Positions 6,238 to 12,139 of a stretch of 16,660 nt of DNA are shown piece by piece. The first letter of the stretch is position 1. Every line of letters starts with the position of its first letter. The translations under genes and the position numbers were made by a program. The notes under the pieces are model-generated. The model did not search any database, was not told the DNA's origin, and saw nothing but the letters and a program-made list of their open reading frames with translations. The stretch comes from Syntrophaceae bacterium (GTDB lineage Bacteria > Desulfobacterota > Syntrophorhabdia > Syntrophorhabdales > WCHB1-27): NCBI GenBank assembly GCA_003165115.1, contig PLSJ01000444.1, positions 1 to 16,660 on the forward strand, written 5' to 3'.

Positions 6238-7857
6238 TTACAGCTTGAACTCCTTCACGATATCCTGCAGGGCTACCGACAGGGCTGCCAGCTCACCGGA
6301 GGCCTGGGCGGTCTGTTCGGAGCTTGACGACGTCTCCCGTGAGATGACCGCGATCTGCTCTATCTCCCTGCTGATCTCTTCGGACGTGGCGCTCATCTCC
6401 CCGGTCGCGGAGGCGATGTGCTGCATGACGGCCTGCAGATCATCCACGCTCGTGACGATGGAGGTCAGCGCGACGCCCGTCTCCTCCGAGAGCTTGACCC
6501 CCTGATCGACCTTGGAAGCCGCGTTCCCCATGATCCCGACCGCTTTCGCCACCTCGTCCTGGACCGATTTGATCATCGTGCCTATCTCGGAGGTCGCGTG
6601 GCCGGCACGCTCCGCGAGCTTCCTCACCTCGTCCGCGACCACCGCGAAGCCCCTGCCCTGCTCACCCGCGCGGGCAGCCTCGATAGCGGCGTTGAGGGCC
6701 AAAAGGTTTGTCTGGTCCGCGATATCGTTGATCACCCCGACGATCTCGCCGATCTGCTTCGACCTCTCTCCGAGAGACTGGACGAAGCGGGAGGAGTCAT
6801 TGACGGTGACGGCGATCTCTTTCACTTCCCTTACCGCCCTGTCGACGACGGTCTCGCCGTCCCGCGCGGTCTGCGCGGTATCACTGGCGGACTTCGAGAC
6901 ACTGGCCGCGCTTTTCGCCACGTCGAGCACGGTCTGCGACATCTCCTCCGAAGAGGTGGAAACCACCCCTGTCCGTTCGGCCTGCGTCGCGGAGCCTTTC
7001 GACATCTGGTCCGCGCTCGCGCTCAGCTCCGTCGCGGCGGACGAGAGCCTGGAGGCCGTCTCCGTGATCTGGCCTACGACCCCTCTCCACTTATCGACCA
7101 TGTTCTTCATCGACCCCAGGAGCATGCCCACCTCGTCTTTCCTGTCGGCCGCCACCCGCACGTCGAGATCTCCCTTTGCGAGCCGGTCGGCGATCCTGAC
7201 GCTCTCGGCCAGGGGGACGGTGATGCTCCGCTTCAGCGCAAAGGTGGCTCCCACGCCGCACGCGACCGCCGCGGCCCCCAGGGCCACGAGAAGGAGCCAG
7301 TAAAAGTTCGCGGCTTTCAGGGCCGCCGCGTGGGCGGCGCGCATCTGCTCCTGCTGGTAGCCTATCAGGTTCATCAGGGTGACCATGTTATGCCTGGAAA
7401 TGGGAAGCGCTTCCTTGATATAGACCAGGGTGGCCTGTTCGTGGTCGCCGGCCTTTGCGAGCTGGAGCACCCGGTTATTGGTCTCCTTGCCCTTTGCCTG
7501 GGACGCCATGTAGTCGTCGAGCAGCTCCTTGCCCTGGCCCGCCTGCTCCAGCTTTCCAAGCTCTTCCAGGCTCTTGGCCAGCACGTGCCTTCTTTCGGCG
7601 ACACGGGTTGCCTGTTCCTCGGCGATGTCCTTATCGGTAGTCATGATCCTCACGGCCGTGGCATTGAAGATATCGTTGACGGTGTCGATGAGCCGGTGGG
7701 TCGTTTCGACCTTCAGGACATCACGCTTCATCACCTCATCGAACGCCTTCTCCACCTGTTTCGTATTCCACAGCGTGAGGGCCAGAACGATCACGACGAT
7801 GCCCAGCACGGCGCTGAAGCCGATGGTCAGTTTTTTGCCTATGGTCAGATCTTTCAC
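6238..7857 (-). CDS. Methyl-accepting chemotaxis protein
   Basis: A 539-residue inner-membrane chemoreceptor that passes ligand state to CheA/CheW. TM1 is at about 11-30. A helical periplasmic ligand region of about 150 residues (four-helix-bundle MCP type) follows, then TM2 at 185-208 and a HAMP domain at about 209-260 containing the ADRLAKGDLDVRV segment. A long coiled-coil signalling domain carries the conserved hairpin tip around 375-425, including NLLALNAAIEAARAGEQGRG and FAVVADEVRKLAERA. There is no C-terminal NWETF-type pentapeptide. The start codon is GTG, with GGGAGGAGG seven bases upstream. No other chemotaxis gene is present nearby, so it is an orphan receptor. It converges on the MFS gene. 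Confidence 0.95.
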   Translation of the reverse strand: MKDLTIGKKLTIGFSAVLGIVVIVLALTLWNTKQVEKAFDEVMKRDVLKVETTHRLIDTVNDIFNATAVRIMTTDKDIAEEQATRVAERRHVLAKSLEELGKLEQAGQGKELLDDYMASQAKGKETNNRVLQLAKAGDHEQATLVYIKEALPISRHNMVTLMNLIGYQQEQMRAAHAAALKAANFYWLLLVALGAAAVACGVGATFALKRSITVPLAESVRIADRLAKGDLDVRVAADRKDEVGMLLGSMKNMVDKWRGVVGQITETASRLSSAATELSASADQMSKGSATQAERTGVVSTSSEEMSQTVLDVAKSAASVSKSASDTAQTARDGETVVDRAVREVKEIAVTVNDSSRFVQSLGERSKQIGEIVGVINDIADQTNLLALNAAIEAARAGEQGRGFAVVADEVRKLAERAGHATSEIGTMIKSVQDEVAKAVGIMGNAASKVDQGVKLSEETGVALTSIVTSVDDLQAVMQHIASATGEMSATSEEISREIEQIAVISRETSSSSEQTAQASGELAALSVALQDIVKEFKL

Positions 7858-7909
7858 GGTGCTGCCTCCTCCCGGCGCTTTTCTTGGCGGAGCTATGCCT
7901 ATGCAGTGG

Positions 7910-7935
7910 TTATCGAACGAACACGGAAGAGGTTA
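7910..7935 (-). promoter_or_regulatory. Weak sigma28-like promoter candidate for the chemoreceptor gene
   Basis: On the minus strand TTCGATAA (7910-7917) resembles the sigma28 -10 GCCGATAA, with TAACCTCT ten bases upstream as a poor -35. A second candidate, GACGATAA at 8007-8014, is closer to the -10 consensus but has a 9-base spacer to TCAAGTGT. Neither is convincing alone. Confidence 0.2.
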
Positions 7936-7969
7936 AGCAAAATGAACAATTGTTTATTACGGGGTTAGT

Positions 7970-7986
7970 GTAGAGAGTTTCTCTAC
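7970..7986. repeat. Perfect inverted repeat between the chemoreceptor and helicase genes
   Basis: GTAGAGA (7970-7976), GTT, TCTCTAC (7980-7986). A short T-run follows on the plus strand (7988-7991). It could be an operator or a weak terminator. A palindrome AACAATTGTT lies at 7945-7954. Confidence 0.5.
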
Positions 7987-8027
7987 CTTTTAAACAGCGG
8001 GACCGCTTATCGTCGGCCCAAAAACAC

Positions 8028-8056
8028 TTGACAACGACGGACCCGGCCTGTAGAGT
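8028..8056 (+). promoter_or_regulatory. Sigma70 promoter of the helicase gene
   Basis: TTGACA (8028-8033), 17-base spacer, TAGAGT (8051-8056). The predicted start near 8063 lies after an in-frame ATG at 8060, which excludes that ATG and supports the GTG at 8111 as the start. Confidence 0.6.
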
Positions 8057-8110
8057 TCCATGACCGGCTGCCCAGGCGGCCACGGAAGGCCCATCACCCC
8101 GGAGGAAAGA

Positions 8111-10078
8111 GTGGCAGGGAATAAGGACGACATCGCGCGGCATCTTAAATCACAGCTCAACGCGGCCCAGCACGAGGCCGTCACGACCACGGAAGGGCCG
8201 GTCCTCGTGATCGCGGGGGCGGGCAGCGGCAAGACGAGGGTCATCGAGTACCGCTCCCTTTACCTCGTGCAGACCGGTATCGACCCCGAATCGATCCTGC
8301 TCCTCACCTTCACCAGGCGGAGCGCACAGGAGATGATCCAGCGGGCGTCCAGGAACGACCCACGCTGCGCACGCATCGACGGAGGCACGTTCCACTCGTT
8401 CGCGAGCAAGGTGCTGAGGCGCTACAGCAAAGCCTTCGGTTTCTCCAGCGCCTTCACCATCTATGACGAAGGCGACGCGGAAGAGGCGATCAGGCGGTGC
8501 TGCAACAAGATGGGTTACGACCAGGACAAGGAGTTCCCGAAGAAGAACGAGCTGAAGACGGTCTTCAGCGTCTGCGTTAACAAGAACATGAGCCTCGACG
8601 ATGCGGTCAAAAAGATGCACAGCGATTATGACGACTTTACGTCCGAGATCGGGGCCGTGCAAAAAGAGTATACCGACTACAAGCGGAAGAACAACAGCTT
8701 CGACTACGACGACCTCCTCGTCTACCTGAAGCTTGCCCTCGACAACGACGAGGTGAGGGAAACGATCTCCTCCAGGTATCGCTACGTCATGGTGGACGAG
8801 TTCCAGGATACGAACGGCGTCCAGGCGGACATCGTCCGCCTCCTCGCGAAAAGGAACGGCAACGTCATGGCGGTCGGGGACGACGCCCAGTCCATCTACG
8901 GGTTCAGGGGCGCGAACCACCTCAACATCCTCGATTTTCCCAGGAAATTCCCCGGATGCAGGGTCATCAAGCTGGAGGAGAACTACCGGAGCACCCAACA
9001 GATACTCGACGTGGGCAACGCCGTCCTCACGAACATGGCGCACAAGTTCGATAAAAGGCTCGTGTCGGGTCCGGGACTGACGGGGGAGAAACCGGCGCTT
9101 CGCCGCTTCGACGATATCTACGAGGAGGCGGCGTGGGTCGCGGGGAAGGTGCAATCCTTCCGGGCCCAGGGTGTCCCGATGCGGGAGATCGCGATGCTCT
9201 TCCGCACCGCATTCACCTCCATGCCCCTCCAGTCGGAGATGATCAAGAGGGGGATACGCTTCCGCCTTTTCGGGGGACGCAAATTTTACGAGACGGCCCA
9301 CGTGCGCGACGTCGTCTCCTACCTGCGGATCGTCGCGAACCCGGCCGATGAGCTGGCCTGGCACCGGGCGCTGCTCCTGCTTCCCGGAGTCGGGACAAAG
9401 ACGGTCGAGAGACTGCTTGACCTGATAGGGGCGCACGACACCCTCACCCGTGCGATCGATGCGGCCGTCACCCCGTTTTGCACGGGCCAGAAGCATTCGG
9501 ACGTGCTCTCGTCGTTCAGGGCGCTCCTCGTGTCTTTAGCCGCTCCTTCCCTGACCCCGGCGCAGCAGCTCGACCGGGCGATTGCCCATTACGATCCGAT
9601 CATGAAGGTCAGGTACAAGAAAGACGCGTCCAGGGCCAAAGAGCTGACGATGCTGCGGGGCATGGCGCAGCGGTACAAGAGCCTCAAGGAGTTCCTGGCG
9701 GACGTGTCGGTCGACCCCGACAAGGACGGACCGGACGATTCCGAGTACGTGACGCTCTCGACGGTCCATTCGGCAAAGGGCCTCGAATGGGGACGGGTCT
9801 TTCTGATCGGCCTTGTCGAGGGGGTCTTCCCGTCCGGCCGCTCGACCATCGACAACGACGCGTCCGAGATCGAGGAAGAACAGCGGCTCTTTTATGTGGC
9901 GGTGACAAGGGCGAAGGAAGAGCTGTTCCTGAGCCTTTATGACAAGAGCGGCGCCGCGGAGCGGTCTCACCGGACCCTTTGCAGGTTCCTGACGCCGAAG
10001 AACGTGAAAGAGACCATCGAGGAACGGGACCCGGCGGCGGCGCCCGCAAGCCGCCACGCGAAATATCGACGGCGCTAG
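8111..10078 (+). CDS. UvrD/Rep/PcrA-family ATP-dependent DNA helicase
   Basis: A 655-residue superfamily 1A helicase (3'-5' DNA unwinding in repair or replication restart). Motifs in order: Q motif LNAAQHEAV (16-24), Walker A GAGSGKT (36-42), Ia TFTRRSAQEM (66-75), Walker B VDEFQDTN (228-235), III GDDAQSIYGFRGA (256-268), IV EENYRST (289-295), V STVHSAKGLEW (550-560) and VI EEQRLFYVAVTRAKEE (589-604). The 2B insertion includes a PGVGTKT helix-hairpin-helix-like element (425-431). It is shorter than typical UvrD (about 720) and lacks the long C-terminal tail, so it is closer in size to Rep-like proteins; no symbol is assigned. GTG 8111 is preceded by GGAGGA four bases upstream and lies after the predicted transcription start. 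A receiver protein gene starts 38 bases after its stop on the same strand. Confidence 0.93.
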   Translation: MAGNKDDIARHLKSQLNAAQHEAVTTTEGPVLVIAGAGSGKTRVIEYRSLYLVQTGIDPESILLLTFTRRSAQEMIQRASRNDPRCARIDGGTFHSFASKVLRRYSKAFGFSSAFTIYDEGDAEEAIRRCCNKMGYDQDKEFPKKNELKTVFSVCVNKNMSLDDAVKKMHSDYDDFTSEIGAVQKEYTDYKRKNNSFDYDDLLVYLKLALDNDEVRETISSRYRYVMVDEFQDTNGVQADIVRLLAKRNGNVMAVGDDAQSIYGFRGANHLNILDFPRKFPGCRVIKLEENYRSTQQILDVGNAVLTNMAHKFDKRLVSGPGLTGEKPALRRFDDIYEEAAWVAGKVQSFRAQGVPMREIAMLFRTAFTSMPLQSEMIKRGIRFRLFGGRKFYETAHVRDVVSYLRIVANPADELAWHRALLLLPGVGTKTVERLLDLIGAHDTLTRAIDAAVTPFCTGQKHSDVLSSFRALLVSLAAPSLTPAQQLDRAIAHYDPIMKVRYKKDASRAKELTMLRGMAQRYKSLKEFLADVSVDPDKDGPDDSEYVTLSTVHSAKGLEWGRVFLIGLVEGVFPSGRSTIDNDASEIEEEQRLFYVAVTRAKEELFLSLYDKSGAAERSHRTLCRFLTPKNVKETIEERDPAAAPASRHAKYRRR

Positions 10079-10082
10079 GCGC

Positions 10083-10111
10083 TTGAATCACGCTCCTCCG
10101 GTGCATATGTT
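10083..10111 (+). promoter_or_regulatory. Candidate promoter giving a leaderless receiver mRNA
   Basis: TTGAAT (10083-10088), 17-base spacer, TATGTT (10106-10111). Only five bases separate the -10 from the ATG at 10117, so the mRNA would begin at the start codon. The preceding GCGCTTGAATC also occurs upstream of the convergent receiver gene. Confidence 0.35.
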
Positions 10112-10116
10112 AAGAT

Positions 10117-10482
10117 ATGGCGAAGAAGAAGATCCTCTTCATCGATGACGAAGACCTCCTCAGGGAACTTATGTACGAGATGCTCTCGGATATGGACTAC
10201 GACGTGAAGGTGGAGGAGAGCGGCAGAGAGGCAGTCAGGACCTTCATCGCGCATCCGGAGGAATTCGATCTCGTCCTTACGGACCTGATGATGCTCGACA
10301 TGAGAGGAGACGAAATAGCGAAAGAAATCCGCTCCGTCCGCCCCGGCACACCCGTTGTCGTCATCACCGGCACGCCGGAAAACCTCCCCCGCGGAGAGGC
10401 GGAGGCGGCAGGCGTCTGTAGGGTGCTTGCCAAGCCGCTCACGAAAGCCGAGCTGCGTGAAGGGCTCCGGGGCGTCGTTTAA
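10117..10482 (+). CDS. Stand-alone receiver (REC) domain protein
   Basis: A 121-residue CheY-like single-domain response regulator in the cytosol. It has the acidic pair Asp10-Asp11, phosphoacceptor Asp56 in LVLTDLMM, the switch Thr84 in VVVITGT and Lys106 in LAKPL, so the phosphorylation site is complete. There is no output domain. No kinase is adjacent, and the nearest one in the window belongs with a LuxR regulator. There is no Shine-Dalgarno before the ATG, and a promoter-like pair ends five bases upstream, suggesting a leaderless transcript, although read-through from the helicase gene is equally possible. It converges on a second receiver gene with 15 bases between the stops. Confidence 0.9.
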   Translation: MAKKKILFIDDEDLLRELMYEMLSDMDYDVKVEESGREAVRTFIAHPEEFDLVLTDLMMLDMRGDEIAKEIRSVRPGTPVVVITGTPENLPRGEAEAAGVCRVLAKPLTKAELREGLRGVV

Positions 10483-10497
10483 CCGGCGCTTCTCGGT

Positions 10498-10914
10498 CTA
10501 TTGCCCGACCGCGACAACTGTTTTCTGCAGGGCGTCAAAAAACTCCGATTTGGTGAACGGTTTCGACACGATGCCTTTCACCAGAGCGGGTATGTCGCCG
10601 GGCATGCTCTCTCCCATATAATTGGCAATGAGGATTACCGGGAGCAAGGGGTTGATTTCGAGCACCTTTCTGACAAGGTCGGAGCCCGACATGGCAGGCA
10701 TGGTGAGATCGGTCACCATCAGGACTATGTTCCGGGAATTCTCCCGGAAGTGGCGCAGCGCTTCCACCGGATCGTGAAAGGATACCTGCGGGCAGCCGTA
10801 CTGTTCCACGAGCGCCCCCATCATTTCTTCGATCATTTCCTCGTCGTCGACAACGAGAACGATGTGCATGTCGTCGCAAACCGCGGGAGTCATGATATAA
10901 TCGTAATATTTCAT
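10498..10914 (-). CDS. Stand-alone receiver domain protein with altered switch residue
   Basis: A 138-residue CheY-like protein, numbered from the first ATG. It has the acidic pair Asp23-Asp24 in LVVDDEE, phosphoacceptor Asp69 in MVTDLTMP and Lys118 in VSKPF. The position normally Ser or Thr at the end of beta-4 is Ala97 (VILIANY), so signal switching may be altered. It has no output domain. The start is uncertain: neither ATG 10914 nor the in-frame ATGs at 10893 and 10869 has a Shine-Dalgarno. A TTGAAT-N17-TACGAT pair would start transcription at about 10893, favouring a leaderless 131-residue form. It is convergent with the other receiver protein, and both belong to the same general class. 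Confidence 0.87.
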   Translation of the reverse strand: MKYYDYIMTPAVCDDMHIVLVVDDEEMIEEMMGALVEQYGCPQVSFHDPVEALRHFRENSRNIVLMVTDLTMPAMSGSDLVRKVLEINPLLPVILIANYMGESMPGDIPALVKGIVSKPFTKSEFFDALQKTVVAVGQ

Positions 10915-10928
10915 ACAACGAGATTCAA
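10900..10928 (-). promoter_or_regulatory. Candidate promoter for the second receiver gene
   Basis: TTGAAT (10923-10928), 17-base spacer, TACGAT (10900-10905) on the minus strand, with six bases to an in-frame ATG at 10893. The -10 is a poor match. The shared GCGCTTGAATC with the other receiver gene is the main reason to note it. Confidence 0.25.
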
Positions 10929-10964
10929 GCGCGGGGGCTTACCCGGGACCAAACAGATGTCGGC

Positions 10965-11005
10965 TTCACGTGCCCTCTCCCCGAGGGCGGAAGAGCGCAC
11001 GTGAA
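10965..11005. repeat. Inverted repeat TTCACGTGC / GCACGTGAA around a CCCTCTCCCC core
   Basis: TTCACGTGC (10965-10973) and GCACGTGAA (10997-11005) are perfect 9-bp arms. The loop contains CCCTCTCCCCGAGGG, the same core as the hairpin at 838-869, and can form its own GCCCTC/GAGGGC stem. No T-tract follows, so this is a dispersed palindrome or protein site rather than a clear terminator. Confidence 0.6.
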
Positions 11006-11064
11006 GGGACGGCTTGCCTGCTGTGGTCCATGCGGCCTGCAGGGACCTATAGAGGATTCATCCG

Positions 11065-11279
11065 TTAAGCCGTTGGGTCCGCTTTCCGCAGAGAACTGAC
11101 AACGGAGGCACGCAGCACCCTTACCGATCCGTTCAGCTTGACACTTTATATCAGTCCTAGGTCGCACCAGCGATATATCGTCTTGGCGGAAACCCCAAAA
11201 AAACAGCCACCTCTACGGGTTTCAACAATATCCTGTTCGGCACGTCGTTTAACAGTATCTGAACCTCGCGTGTCATCAT
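11065..11279 (-). pseudogene. Decayed excisionase-type helix-turn-helix gene
   Basis: Starting at ATG 11276 (or 11279, after AGGGGGGA) the minus strand reads MTREVQILLNDVPNR, then ILLKPVEVAVFLG. At a run of seven T's and four G's (11193-11203) the frame is lost by one base. The next frame continues with GVSAKTIYRWCDLGLI and a TAA (11146-11148). Beyond that stop the same frame goes on with SVKLNGSVRVLRASVV and ends at TAA 11065. Joined, this is a 70-codon MerR/excisionase-like winged HTH (EVAxxLGVSxxTIYRW then VKxxGSxRxxR). The two lesions are one missing base and probably a CAA-to-TAA change. Such small HTH proteins are often phage or element excisionases or antitoxin-like regulators. A programmed -1 shift at TTTTTTG is possible, but the extra stop favours decay. 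Confidence 0.72.
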
Positions 11280-11506
11280 TCCCCCCTGGTATGATAGTCG
11301 ATGCAAAAACTCCGACAATACACGTGTCACACCTCCCCGTTCTGATGAGTACGCACATCATATTCCGTGGTTACGCGTCGCAAGATCGCAGCCGAAATTA
11401 CTCTGCATGCTCATGTTTTTTTGTGTGCTGTTTTTCTACCGTAATCGGGGAATTTTAAAAAGCGGTAAAAGACTGATTTATTTGTACGTAATATACCTAA
11501 GCACTA
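11280..11506. other. AT-richer gap with no recognised feature
   Basis: This 227-bp gap is lower in GC than the left part of the window. No gene, strong terminator or convincing promoter was found. It probably contains the upstream region of the decayed HTH gene and the 3' untranslated end of the LuxR regulator transcript. Confidence 0.5.
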
Positions 11507-12139
11507 TTAGATGAGGTCGTTCTCCAGCGCGTAGCGGATTAGCTCCGCGTTAGTCCTCATATGCATTTTCTCCAAGATCCTGACTCTGTGGGAATTTATC
11601 GTCTTTACGCTCAGACATAGCTCTCCGGCAATGCGCTTCGGCGTAAGCCCCGTCGCAATCATACGCATCACCTGAAACTCACGGCTTGTCAGCGTCTCAT
11701 GAGGCGCCTTTCCGGCGGATGTTCCGCTGAACTCGAAAGCTATCTTTTCGGCAAAACACGGGCTCACGTACCTTCCTCCGGACGCTATTTTGTTCACGGC
11801 CGCCACCAGCTTGGTGGGAGCGCATTCTTTTGTAAGATACCCGGTCGCGCCTGCCTTGAAAGCCGCCGATGCGTATGCCTCCTCCTTATGCATGCTCAGG
11901 ATCAGGACCTTTACCTTCTTCTTTTCACGCTTTAATTGCCCTATGACCTCGATGCCGGTCATGCCCGGCATCGCAATGTCGAGCACCAGCACATCGCACG
12001 GGTTCGAGTCCAGAAACTCAATGGCCCGCCTCCCGTTCCCGATCGCGCCGACCACGACTATGTTTGCTTCTTTTGCAAGTATCATTTCAAGGCCGCTTCT
12101 TACCACGGGATGGTCATCCGCTATCAAAACCCTGATCAT
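11507..12139 (-). CDS. NarL/FixJ-family LuxR-type response regulator
   Basis: A 210-residue two-domain transcription factor. The receiver has Asp8-Asp9, phosphoacceptor Asp54 in LVLDIAMPG, switch Ser82 and Lys104 in GYLTKE. After a short linker the C-terminal LuxR/GerE helix-turn-helix (about 148-205) begins LTSREFQVMRMIATG and includes the recognition-helix region SVKTINSHR. Its ATG overlaps the stop of the upstream histidine kinase as ATGA (12136-12139), so the two are translationally coupled and almost certainly a cognate pair. Targets are not evident. A decayed HTH gene lies downstream. No separate promoter was seen. Confidence 0.95.
   Translation of the reverse strand: MIRVLIADDHPVVRSGLEMILAKEANIVVVGAIGNGRRAIEFLDSNPCDVLVLDIAMPGMTGIEVIGQLKREKKKVKVLILSMHKEEAYASAAFKAGATGYLTKECAPTKLVAAVNKIASGGRYVSPCFAEKIAFEFSGTSAGKAPHETLTSREFQVMRMIATGLTPKRIAGELCLSVKTINSHRVRILEKMHMRTNAELIRYALENDLI

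Noticed and set aside
8060..8110. Upstream ATG start for the helicase
   Set aside because: It lies at or before the predicted transcription start and lacks a ribosome binding site; GTG 8111 has GGAGGA at proper spacing.
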